Below, piece by piece: positions 1 through 37,150 of a stretch of DNA of 64,000 nucleotides. The number at the start of each line of letters is the position of its first letter. Positions within the stretch are counted from its first letter, which is position 1. Below the pieces are notes generated by a model. The model searched no databases. It had not been told where the DNA came from and saw only the letters and a list, made by a program, of their open reading frames with translations. The position numbers were made by a program, and so were the translations under genes. Origin of the DNA: Anoplopoma fimbria (Eukaryota > Chordata > Actinopteri > Perciformes > Anoplopomatidae); NCBI RefSeq assembly GCF_027596085.1, contig NC_072470.1, forward strand, positions 6,121,287 through 6,185,286, read 5' to 3'.

Positions 1-273
1 CAGCACAAACAAAAGTCAAAAGACAAGTAATTACAAGTTGTTGCAGAAGGAATGGACAGGAAACAGTGCAAGTTGTGCTTTGATACAAACTGTCCGGTGC
101 CAAATCCAACAGTGAGTACGAAAAACATCTGTGAATCATCTCAACTCAAGATTTTGGGATTTCCCCGCTCTAATAAAATGTGAATCCCTTTACCCGGACA
201 TGTAGGTGTGTACTCCTGCAATTGATTAAACACTCACTCATAGGCACATAGGTTTATAACAATCTTTGTCAGT

Positions 274-279
274 TTTATT
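274..279 (-). terminator. Poly(A) signal of the nucleoside hydrolase gene
   Basis: AATAAA on the minus strand about 50 bases after the TAG stop codon (327-329). This implies a very short 3' UTR. Confidence 0.7.
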
Positions 280-326
280 CATTATGTTGAACCGACGTCA
301 TGCTTTTAGCTTGTGACTGTATCATT

Positions 327-2444
327 CTACTTCAGTGAATTCATGAACATCTGCTTGAACTTCTCCAGGTCAACCTTCTTCATCACGATAGCCTTGTGTT
401 TCTTCTTGAGTTTCTCCATGTAGTCCAGCACCATCATGCCTCGGGTGTAGGTCCCCTCCAACTCCACTGACACTGCAACCTGGTGGAGAAAACGCCGGAC
501 ATTTTTTGTTAATGATCTGAACAGGAATGCTTTGTGTTTTAAAGACCTAAGAGCAGCAGATGCTCACCTCGTCGCTCTCTGTTATGAATGTGTCGTCGAT
601 GGCGGCGGCCATGGCGTAGGTGTCGCAGGAATTGAACCCTTTTCCCTCTGTGGTCTCCTTCTGATAGTCTGCTGACTGAGCTTTCTGCAGAGACAAGGCA
701 TCAATCAGCCGCCACTAGAGGGCCACCAAACAACATCCATGGGATGAATGTCGGAGGGGTCATTCTTTCCAGGGCCCCAGAAAAAGGCTTGTTCCGGCCC
801 TGGTGAACTTTTTTTTGAAAAATGTAATTTGATCACTTCAGAACATTTCCAGGGCACATAAATTGAAGAGGTGACGTAATGGCCGGTGGTGCATAATAAA
901 CCGTCCTTGAACATCGTTATCTACTTGTGCCAACATGATTTAGTTGCATTCCTACTTTACGATCTAATAATAAAGCTGATAAAACCATCTTTTTTCTGAA
1001 ATTAATTGTCAATTTCCCCAAAAGATGACAGTTTTCTTACCGAATTTGAGAGGCACACAATCTTTTTCATAAAGCGAGCCTTCTCTGTGTCTTGAGCCAG
1101 CCACTGGTCACAGAAAGACTGAGGGAGGAAATCAACATTACATCTCTTTGCATTCGTTACCTTAACCATAAATACTGCTGTAGTGAAGATGTTTTTACCC
1201 AGATTTAACACGTCAATAATTCTGTCTAAAGCAGTGTTGTGCGTTCAGCCTCACTCACCCACGGCAGGCTGTTCCTGCAGCTGAACTCCCAGGTGGCGAT
1301 GTAGGTGGGACAGTTGTAGCGGTCCAACACGATGTAGGCCGCCTCGGGGTCAGCCACGAAGTTGAACTCTCCACACACGGTGGTGTTGCCCCTGGCTGCA
1401 CACACACACAGTCATCAACCTCAGTACCATCAATGCACAAAAAGAGTTCAAATAAAAGATACATCATAGAATATGTCACTTAAAATGAACAACAGATATA
1501 CATACATTCAGTGTTTCCCCCCATGATGTAGAGCGCCTTCAGCTTCTTGGGGAGGGAGGGCTCCAGTTGCACGGCGACGGCCAGGTTAGTGAGGGGCGCC
1601 GTGGCAACCAGAGTCACCTGCAGACAGCATCAAAGAAGCAACACACCTTAAGTTGTGCATGATCTTTTCATGTATTTTCTTGCGATGAAAAGGTAAGAAA
1701 GACATGATGAGACAAAAAAAAGTTTCTTGAGTATCTTGGGTCTTAAAACGTCTTTTCACGTTCGGTTTTCTTTTGCACATTTTCAATCATCCAATAAATC
1801 AGGATCTATTGGTTTAGATCATTTTAGATAAGTAAGTCTTTCAGTTTCCCACAGGCTTGTTGGGAACCAGACTGATAAACTCCCATATGGGGACAGACAC
1901 AGCTGTTTGTCTCACCTCTCCAGCATTCTCTTTCACCATCTTGATCATTGCCTTCACAGCATTCCGCTTATTGAGCATGTCCAGACCTGGAGCGTCTGGA
2001 TCCGGGACGTCCCCCAGGCCATCCTTGCCGTGGTAATCTCCAGCATTTTGTTTACGGGCCAGCAGAGGTGTTGAGCAGCCACGATACACTGGGATCTGAG
2101 GAGTCAACATTTAAGTTTATTCGTGGAGAAAAAACACACATTGCCATCATATAAACTCTTTAAACACACTTTAATCAGTCAGAACACCAAACTTCCATTG
2201 ACATGCACCAATTTCAGCCCATATACAAGGGCCCCCTTGAGGTTACAGTCAGCCACAGACTTACATCCAGCCTGTTGCAGACTTTCAGGACACGCAGCGT
2301 GTTCTTGAGGACGTTCTCCAGGGGTGTGTTGCCGTGGCAGCAGGTGATCCCCAAAATTTCCACATTGGGGTCGGCGAGGGCCACCATGATGGCCTGAGCA
2401 TCGTCCACTCCGGTGTCAACGTCGAGGATCAGCTTCTTCTTCAT
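327..2444 (-). CDS. Inosine-uridine preferring nucleoside hydrolase family protein (7 coding exons, 318 aa)
   Basis: Enzymes of this family split the N-glycosidic bond of ribonucleosides, giving base plus ribose; no signal peptide is seen, so a cytosolic role is likely. Coding exons in transcript order are 2265-2444, 1916-2095, 1506-1617, 1259-1395, 1041-1118, 568-684 and 327-479, and all junctions keep frame. The N-terminus carries the family calcium/ribose motif DVDTGVDD (residues 8-15). T126 and the EFN triplet followed by DPEAA (residues 167-177) match the ribose and calcium-binding segments. The catalytic segment reads SCDTYAMA (C249, D250), with cysteine where the best-studied enzymes have histidine. 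The start ATG at 2442-2444 lies one base after a splice acceptor. The length is normal for the family. I did not assign a symbol because fish copies mostly carry provisional names, and the natural substrate cannot be read from sequence. Confidence 0.93.
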
Positions 2445-3144
2445 CCTGCGTTCAAAGACAAGGAATGAGACGAGAGCAAGCTGATTTTTCACAACCTGGC
2501 AACCCAAAAGTTGTTCTTATTGGCTTATTTTCGGGGGTGAGAGAAGTCAAGGAGCTGCAGGTCAGGAAAAAACATACAAATAGACCGATTTAGACGTGGT
2601 GTGCATTAATTGATTTTTAACGAGATAAAGCAATTTGATACAACCTGTTTTCGGTTCTTCGATGTGTTGAGACTTGAAAAGGCCTTTTTAATGCCTGCAA
2701 CATTACATGACGTTGAAAAGATGAGGTGTGCTTCATTAGATACAAATTTCCCCTCAGTCAGAAAGACATAAAAGATATATCGTGAGAAGGTTGGCATCTC
2801 AGGCGCAGAATGAAGATTGTCCTGTACTTTGGGTTTGAACAATTATTGTCTGTGCAACATGAGCATGTTACATGAGCAACATGTCACAAGGTGTGACGGA
2901 GTTGGGGAGTTTTTAGAAATGCGCACAAAAGATTTCATGCAGTATTTTAAGCAATACAAAACATATTCAAAAGTTGCAATTAAACATTTGTGACATCAAC
3001 TTTATGCTGGGACTTGACAGATTTTTGAAATATTTTTTTTTAAGGTTACCCTCAAGGTGCTTGGCTTATGCTCATCCACACACCTTTAGTTGTCTGTGGT
3101 TTTAAAAAATGGTCTAAAAAGATGTAAAAATGTAAAATCCTCAC

Positions 3145-3215
3145 CTGGTGAGTGGATCCTGATGGATGTCTACTGATGTCGTTGCTTTAGGTGGAGAGGC
3201 TGACTGCCCTCCCCT
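3145..3215 (-). other. Probable 5' UTR exon of the nucleoside hydrolase gene
   Basis: On the minus strand a good donor (GTGAGGA) follows position 3145. The first coding exon begins at a matching acceptor just before its ATG, so an untranslated first exon is needed. The 5' limit is approximate and is set from the TATA-like box upstream. Confidence 0.55.
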
Positions 3216-3225
3216 GAAGAACCTC

Positions 3226-3236
3226 CTTTTAAAGGA
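3226..3236 (-). promoter_or_regulatory. TATA-like box upstream of the nucleoside hydrolase gene
   Basis: The minus strand reads CCTTTAAAAGG, about 25-30 bases upstream of the expected start of the untranslated exon. This is a motif match only. Confidence 0.35.
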
Positions 3237-3244
3237 ACATGGGA

Positions 3245-4570
3245 ACACACGCAGAGGGGCGGTAACGAAGTAAACCTCCGCCCAGAGATGTATATCCTCC
3301 TGTGTAGTTTAATGGTTGGAGTTCATTTTGGGCTTTCAAATAGCATGAATTAGTAGTGGAAGTTCTTTATTTGTCACTTAACAGAAAACTAAACACAAAG
3401 GAGCGGCGGTTAATTGCAAAATGCTACAGCAAGACTAAACTGTAACAGGAAAGTGTTGAAAACATCTATAACAGAGGAACCTGCGTCCGGCTTGAGGGAC
3501 GCAAAGGAAAGCTGAATGAATAAATTAATTTATGCCAAACAGAGCAGAAACATTGATTATAGAAATGAATGTAAAGTTTTAAAATGTAATTTACTTTGAC
3601 CTACCTGAGGACGTGCTCATGTCTCTCAAACTGGATTCCCATGTTGACTCTAAAGTTTTTAAAGTAATTTATGGTTTTCTTTTCCTTAATTGCTTATATT
3701 CTGAAAAGAGATGGGGCTTTTAATGTGAAAATAATGCCATGTAACAGACTATTTGGCAACAACAGATGCAGAATCCACATTTCTACATTGGAGTCCACAG
3801 ATCACTGATACTTTGGCTCTTTCCTGCTAAAAACCTGCTTTGTTACATATGCCATGATTTGTTAAGGCCTGAAATTTCAATTACCAGAGGCATGTAAGAA
3901 CTTGAAAATCCAGTTTAAGAGCTCTATAGGCTTCTCCATACTAGCACCCTGCAGTCCTAATGTGAAAGCATGATGAAACCAGGAAATTGTGGCCTCTACA
4001 CCCATTTATTCTTTATCTGTTCTGTTTTCTGACTTTAAAAAAATGAAATCTGGGAAACAGATTCACCACGATATGGACACACCTTTAAAACTGCCGTTGG
4101 CTCGGATTTTAGCCAAGACATTATAAAAGTATTTGCTGTTGCCAACTCCCCCAACGGCACATCATTCCTTAGATACTCACATCATGTTCTTTCAGCGACA
4201 GTACACGTCTACTCTGATATATAGAAACATGTCATCGCAGGTGAAAGAATCTAAATCTAACCTGCAATCAAAGACATCAGATTTTACTGAAAAAAATAAC
4301 AGAGTGTCCTACTGCGGAGCTCCATGTGCACTCTGCATCTGTTCAGCAAAGACACCAGATTTATACTCTGCAGATACTTTAGACGAGAGATTTTAATTTA
4401 GTGTTTCTCCAGTTTTTCCTCCTTCCTGGCTTTGCTATTTGCAGCAGGCACAAAAATATAACTATCTCTTAAATGCTTTTTTTTGTCTCATGACGCAAAA
4501 GGAAAGAACAACACAGAAAGTGCAAAATTACATTGTCTTTAATAGTAAAAAGAATTAAAAAAAAAAACTG
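3245..4570. other. Intergenic spacer between ptk2b 3' end and the nucleoside hydrolase promoter
   Basis: About 1.3 kb of AT-rich sequence with no splice-supported exon. A short open frame on the plus strand (4133-4396) has no recognisable domain. I see no repeat family or RNA gene here. Confidence 0.6.
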
Positions 4571-4576
4571 TTGTAC

Positions 4577-4582
4577 TTTATT
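4577..4582 (-). terminator. ptk2b: Poly(A) signal of ptk2b
   Basis: AATAAA on the minus strand about 230 bases beyond the stop codon, with an A-rich plus-strand run nearby. Confidence 0.55.
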
Positions 4583-4810
4583 GCTTTTATACATCTAAGT
4601 AGTTTCATTTGTTCAACTTAAAGAAATGCTCAGTTTAACTTAACATGACTGTATTTTTTTTTCAGTGAAAATACAAATATATTATGACATCTTTCATTCA
4701 CATGAGTACAGGAAGTGTTTCACACCAACTCCCCCGCTCACATTTCAACCTGAACATCATGTCCTTGATTTAAACCAGAGTCCGTTCGATCGGCGGGAGG
4801 GGGGGGAACT

Positions 4811-14839
<10,029 letters not shown>

Positions 14840-15050
14840 CTGCATAAAGACAAACATTGCTGTCATGCCAACACACATCATTTCACTCTCTTCCTTCTCT
14901 CTCATACACACACAATCACTCAAAACACAAACACGCAGGGACGCATTGAAGCTGGAGACAGACAGGAGTTGGACACAACAATCAACAATGGTGTTGTTGG
15001 ATTTTGAAGAACATGATTCAACTTCTGCTGCTAAATCTCTCTGTACTCAC

Positions 15051-15113
15051 CAGTGTTGCACAAGCTCCAGAGCTCAGCACCAGAAATGTATTATCAGCCT
15101 CTATAAGTGAAGA
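15051..15113 (-). other. ptk2b: Candidate upstream 5' UTR exon of ptk2b
   Basis: A consensus donor (CACTG then GTGAGTAC on the minus strand) lies just upstream of the start exon and is correctly oriented to splice to the acceptor at 14840. The 5' edge is uncertain: an acceptor-like TTCACTTATAG sits near 15114, but this could equally be a first exon with a farther start. Confidence 0.4.
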
Positions 15114-15549
15114 CAATCCAGTGCCAGCAACAGACTGCATTCATGTTAGTTTGTAAAGTGCAGATTTGTGTATTCTACGGCAGGTTAACAGAGAAGATCG
15201 ACACGAAGCTGTGCCCCTGAAGAAGAAGAAGAAGAAATGCATCAGTAAGCGAAAGAGGAAATGACACTCGCAGGCAAATGAGGAAGTTGAAGAGCAGTGT
15301 ACAGAAAAACTGACAGGACTGATGAAACCGCTGTGTCACCCCCTGTCTCACGTGCAAATGGCACAGTCCAGAAAAACCAAACCACAACCCAAAGGGGCAT
15401 GGCCCACTGTGTACTCGCTTCCTCTTCCAAGAGTTTTGATGAGCAAAAGCACAGAACAGGTGAAACTGTGGATTTAAGGCTTGAGTATTGATACAATATC
15501 TCTATCAACTCCTTTAAGAACAACAACCACAACACAAGCTGATAATTCA

Positions 15550-15780
15550 CAGGTTTTTAGCCGTGCTATGCTAAATTTGGTACAGACATTCATGGTCCTC
15601 AGAGGGTGAATCGCCTTACTTTATCTTTAGTGCTTCTATGTGGATGACATCTTTTTTGCTTTTTGAGTGAAACGTCGACACAGCTATTGCATAGATTTGA
15701 CATGAAATTTGGTAGGGATACGAAAGTGTCCGTCATATGAGGATGAATTGAAGGCAGGAATTTTAGTTAATTGTTGTAGG
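15550..15780. repeat. Fragment of a dispersed fish repeat
   Basis: The words AAATTTGGTACAGACATTCA and GGTCCTCAGAGGGTGAAT, followed by a second diverged half (GAAATTTGGTAGGGATACGA, ATGAGGATGAATTG), resemble a low-complexity dispersed repeat I know from fish genomes. Coding capacity is not seen and the family name is not assigned. Confidence 0.45.
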
Positions 15781-16481
15781 TTTACACAAAATAATCGAAG
15801 TAAATGCACTTGCTGATTATTAAATGTACTTGCACATTATTCTATTCTTAAATTAAAAACGGCCCACTCTAGGATGGAAAGCATTTATGCAATGCTGCAG
15901 CACAACAGTTTGGTGAACGCTGTAGTGGCCATGACGCATCTGATGGAAAGTTGTTTCCATTCTTTCAGATTCGACCTCAGTGGCTTTATTTTTGTTTGGT
16001 AGACCTCTTTCTTTGAGCGCATGGGTTACCATAACCAGAAAAAAAGTGTGGCCTCTTAATTACAGGAAACAGAGGTCTGTTTCAAATTTCAACTTTAATA
16101 CCTCTATTTGTTCGGACTGTTACTTTCTTGACACGGCAAGCCATTTCTTAATTCTCCTTAACATTTGATGCAAATGGTAAATTCTTATTACATTTTGCCA
16201 AATAATACAACACAACAGCAGGAGACAAAAGAGAGGAATACCAGCTAAAACTTTCCACTTTTACTCATTTCACACTGCAAAGTGCTACCCCTCTTTAGCA
16301 GAATATTAGTGTGACATCCTGTTTTGGAAAGTGGAGACATTCACACTCTCAACCAAACCCAATATGCTTCCGAACAGAGCATGTGTTTGTGTGTTTGAAG
16401 GACGTATTTGACCCGGCCTATGATAAGAGTGGGGTGCAGAGAGCCCAGACACTGTGATGCATGATGGGAGTTACTGACTGA

Positions 16482-16486
<5 letters not shown>

Positions 16487-16545
<59 letters not shown>
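16487..16545. repeat. (GT)n microsatellite
   Basis: About 59 bases of pure GT in the divergent intergenic region. Confidence 0.95.
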
Positions 16546-16548
<3 letters not shown>

Positions 16549-17121
16549 GCATAAAGAACCAATTCATTTGTAGCTACGTAAATTTCGTTCCCTGATATCA
16601 ATCAAAAGCAGTGTTGCAGATCAATAGTGTGATAGCACCTTCATAACCTCAGATTGATCAAGTATTAGGAACAATTATTCTCTTCTCTTCATCCTTGTTT
16701 CTTGTTTGTTAAGTCAATGTATAAGTGTTGAAAACTATACTACATATCCGCACAAGTAAACAACTCAAATTTTAAAAATAAAGTCTTCCTTTTAGGGATA
16801 TGATGAGTGAAAGAAAATATGACACTGAAATGTTTTTTTGTTTGTTTTGCATATGTTGAGTGCTAATAGGCCACTTTTAAATATCATCATATAATGAGAA
16901 TTGAATGTGTTTATAATGAGTTTTATTGCCAAAAGTAATTCAATTTCATAGATCATTGTGCTATTTATTCACAACATTGAATTATAGCCCCATGTTTCCC
17001 TTGTAGAAAGTAACATCTCCAATTTCCCTGTAAGGAGTTTTAATTGAATAATTGTTGTATATGTTACAAGCCACTGTAAAGTTGAAACTTTGCTATCAGC
17101 AAAACCTATAACCTGAACTGT

Positions 17122-17135
17122 CCAGCAGAGGGCGA
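17122..17135 (+). promoter_or_regulatory. CTCF-like motif between ptk2b and arhgef7
   Basis: CCAGCAGAGGGCGA matches the CTCF core CCASYAGRKGGCR. It stands in the divergent intergenic region, where an insulator would be plausible. Motif match only; fish SINEs and other repeats often carry similar words. Confidence 0.35.
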
Positions 17136-18311
17136 CACAGCCCAGTTTCACATGCTTTCAATGCTTTCAATCATAAATGAATTACTTAAGTCATGCTCAT
17201 GCAGTCTAAAGAAGAAATCGACTAAAGACACAAATTAGGGTTCATTGAATAAATAATTTAATTATCACAATTTAGCCCCACTGCTGACTTTTTCTGAACA
17301 AGAATAAGCAACGTTTGTTTTAATAAGGAACTGATTTGCTAAAATTTCCTAAAATAAAATGTTTCAGATAAATCAGCCACATATATTAAATATGCATATT
17401 TTGAATGGAGTTTGGGGTAGAGCACGTATATGTGGAACATTGCTGGACATATAGAGGAATATTTCAGTGCCTGACTTTCTCAGATGAGGTCCGTCGTGCG
17501 TCTGTGTGGTTTGATTGGCCTGTTAGTCATCAATGGGACGGTCCTGGGATGTGCTGCGTCAAAGTCATCATTAAAAGCGTGGGTTAAAACGGAAGTTAGA
17601 TGGTTTTGTCTTCAAAGTAAAAGTGCTGCATTCCTGACAAATAAAAGTGCTAAAATTCTGGAAAATGAATAATTAAATGATATTTGCAGTGATGCAGTTA
17701 TCTGGTTTATTTCTAGTATTGCAGACATGAGTAGGACACCATTCTCTGTGACCCTTGTGGGTATTGACATACAGGTGGTAGCCTACTGAATGAAAAGGAA
17801 AAACTAACATTTTTATTTACAGATTTCTTATTATTTTTTCTTTTATACATTTCTAAAAAAATGTGTTTCTGCAAACCCACCCTATTGACTATCATTTTTA
17901 ATACATTTATATTATGTGCAATTATTATGAATGACTTCAAATTATTTGATATTTATGTAGGGCCCTTAAATACATATTTTTTAAGATTAGTGTTTCTGAT
18001 TCAGAAAAGCTCAGATGACAGATGGAAGGATTTCACTGAAAACATTATGACTGACACAATATATAAACATAAACAACATGGCCACATGAATGATATATAA
18101 TTTATTCTACAACGATTTTGTAAATGGTATAATAACACCCACTCAATTCCCTTTGTGTAGCCTTCTTATGCCTTTTGTTAATAACTAATATACCATTGTC
18201 GTAGCCTCCTGTACATACATATTTACACCATTGCATCTAAATACATTTGCGATGCCAAAACATATAAAACCATAATAGTGAACATAGAAAGAGAAAAAAC
18301 AATGGTGATGA

Positions 18312-18640
18312 TACATTACATTACATTACATTACATTACAGTCATTTAGCAGACGCTTTTATCCAAAGCGACTTACAGGAAGTGTATTCAACATAGGTAT
18401 TCAAGAGAACTACTAGTCACCAGAAGTCATAAGTGCATCTCCTTTCTTAAACAAGCATCTTAAAGCATAAACCAGAGCAAAAGTATAGTGCAGAGGCGAA
18501 TTACTACGAAAACAATAATTGCAACAGACTAATACGAATACAATAAGTGCTACAAACTACTACGAATAGGATAAGTGCAGTAAACAAATATGAATTCAAT
18601 AAGTGCAGCGAACTGATACGAATACAGTAAGATACAAATC
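18312..18640 (-). mobile_element. V-SINE-type element (antisense) with internal 28-bp minisatellite
   Basis: On the plus strand five TTACA copies (18,313-18,340) precede CATTTAGCAGACGCTTTT and ATCCAAAGCGACTTACA, the antisense of the strongly conserved 3' module known from fish SINEs of the V-SINE superfamily. The rest (18,480-18,640) contains about four diverged 28-base units built on ACGAATACAATAAGTGC. No tRNA-like head is obvious, so it may be a truncated copy or a related non-autonomous element. Confidence 0.6.
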
Positions 18641-18765
18641 TTACCATAGGTCTTTTGCTTTTATTTTGAAAACCGTCAAAGGAGGTCGCGTCTCACAGTG
18701 CGTCTCTTGACTCTGGTCCTGCTGCTACAGTTGTGCACACAAGCAAAGGTGATGCCAACATCCAT

Positions 18766-18768
<3 letters not shown>

Positions 18769-18796
<28 letters not shown>
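18769..18796. repeat. (GA)14 repeat upstream of the arhgef7 start
   Basis: A pure AG run about 240 bases upstream of the arhgef7 ATG. It may act as a GAGA-like promoter-proximal element; this is inference. Confidence 0.9.
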
Positions 18797-19037
18797 CAGT
18801 GCGGGACGATAGGAAGCTGTTAAAGGAACGAACTACCTTTTTCATTTCCACATCTATTTATTTATTTCTAATTAGAATAAACAGCCTGTGTGATCCACCC
18901 AGTGTTAATGTTGAAACAAGGTGGGGCTGGCTGACCCTTCTGTCTCTATTCGGACGGACCACAGATAGGAGAGAGCTGGGACTCACTCTGGAGAGATCTG
19001 CTGCTGTTGTTGTGTGACATTTGGGGAGATCCGGGCC

Positions 19038-35431
<16,394 letters not shown>

Positions 35432-37150
35432 GATCAACATGGGTCTGATCACCATGGACGAGACCAATCTCTGATTTTATAATGACCAAATTAACCTGAG
35501 TGGACAGAAGCTGCCAATACCTTATTCAACATGTCTTCACCATTTTCACTTGCTTTGACCTTCGCAGTGGCTTTTGTAATAAACTATGGACCAAGAGAAA
35601 AAAAACGCCTGCCAGCAAAACAGCCAAGCCATCCCAACAGACCGTAAAGCTGTGAAGCCAAATTAGCTGGTAGGTACGATGACATCACTTCCTGTCACGC
35701 TCCTTTACTTTTTTCACACAGCCTTGTTTGGAGCGCCGACAAAACAATCACTTTTTCTCATTTAATTGTGTATTCATCTTTCATTCCTCCTTGTGCTTGT
35801 ATGACATTTCCCCTTTGCCAGGACAGTATTTTATTGACTGGCCTTGTGCATGAAATATACATTTCAGAGAGATTAGAACTTGAAATAGTCATCCACACTC
35901 CTCATTTCATTGGCAGCAATTTTTTATTTTATTGTATGATATATTTTTCTTAATTCTAACAAACTATAAAGTCACTTCAATTTAAGTAAACCTAATTATA
36001 CCACACTGAAAAGTGACAGGACTAGTTTGAAGTTCTCCCTGAGGGGTAAAGATTATTGCAGCTTTGATGAAAACGTCTAGTTCTACATTTTGCAACAGAC
36101 CAAGATATTATTTTATGAATCCACTGCAATGATTCATGGGATATGCAAGTTTCTGGTGGAATTATTTTGATTACTTTTAGGAATATATAATTTTGTATTG
36201 TACTAACTTTTTAAACCCAGATGGATAAACTACAAGCGAATTGTACCAGATCACATGACTACTAATCCAGGCTGCTGTGGCTATATGCAAATATAGCACA
36301 CAATGTAGAGGCATTAACTATATGATTGAAAATGATGAAATTCACACTTGGAATAAGGTCCAGCTAAATGTACATCTTTCACCTGTAATAGTCCTTTAAT
36401 TGTTTAACACTTCACAAAAGGAGTTGATGTTTAACTTTTTCTTAACTACTGTCACTCTTTTTTTGCTCCAGCTGTCAATAGTATGATGGAGGATAAATTA
36501 TAACTATCTACTGAGATCTAGTCAAAAACTGCACTAAACTTACTGAGGCATTGATTTGCATATGAGAAGAGCTCCGTCTCACACAGATACCGTCACAGTT
36601 AACTTTTAGTTTGTCCTGACTTCAGGAGCTACTCTAAATATTCCTAGTGAGACAAATCACTGCTCTTTCAGTTTGAAGTCCAAGCAATACAACCCTGGAA
36701 AATGTTTTTTAAATTATTTTTTATGACGTCAATATGCAACTTACTGTGTAATGATTTCTTATTTTTATATTTGTGATTGTGTTTTTACCCTGGTTTTGAT
36801 TTGTAACACTACTTATTTTCTACTTTTTTATTTGACTCTTTGATCACACTAAAGATGATTTGAAGCATACTTCTAACTAACGTCGGGAGACATGCCTTTG
36901 GGAGAAGAACATTTCCTTTGCTCAAGATATTATTGAAATTAAAAACCACACTAATGCAAGCTTTGTGATAAAGTGTGTCAATTATTGACTATAACTTATG
37001 TATTTAAATGAAAGTGACTGATGTAAATGTATTGTGTGTGCAAATGCTATGGTGATGAAGGTGATTACAGTAGTTTCTATGACAAGAATCATCCCCCCTC
37101 TATTTATTTCACCCATTTGTCTGTGAATAAAATGTTGAATCAAACAGTTG
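35432..37150 (+). other. arhgef7: 3' UTR of arhgef7 with two poly(A) signals
   Basis: AATAAA occurs at 35578-35583 (about 150 bases after the stop) and at 37126-37131, allowing a short and a long 3' UTR. The sequence between is AT-rich without any coding exon. The end is estimated as about 20 bases after the distal signal. Confidence 0.55.

Larger units (their letters stand above)
15114..18660. other. Divergent intergenic region between ptk2b and arhgef7
   Basis: About 3.5 kb between two genes transcribed away from each other. It holds a dispersed repeat (15,550-15,780), a (GT)n run (16,487-16,545), a CTCF-like motif (17,122-17,135), AT-rich unique sequence and a SINE-like element (18,312-18,640). 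No coding exon is supported. Confidence 0.6.

Noticed and set aside
1255..1479. Minus-strand frame with proline/threonine-rich residues
   Set aside because: It is an out-of-frame reading of nucleoside hydrolase exon 4; the correct frame gives GNTTVCGEFNF.
4133..4396. 87-codon plus-strand frame between the first two genes
   Set aside because: No domain, no splice or promoter support, and composition like the AT-rich spacer.
18312..18340. TTACA tandem repeat considered as a CRISPR-like or telomeric array
   Set aside because: The unit is 5 bases without spacers and adjoins a recognised SINE-type module in a eukaryotic genome.
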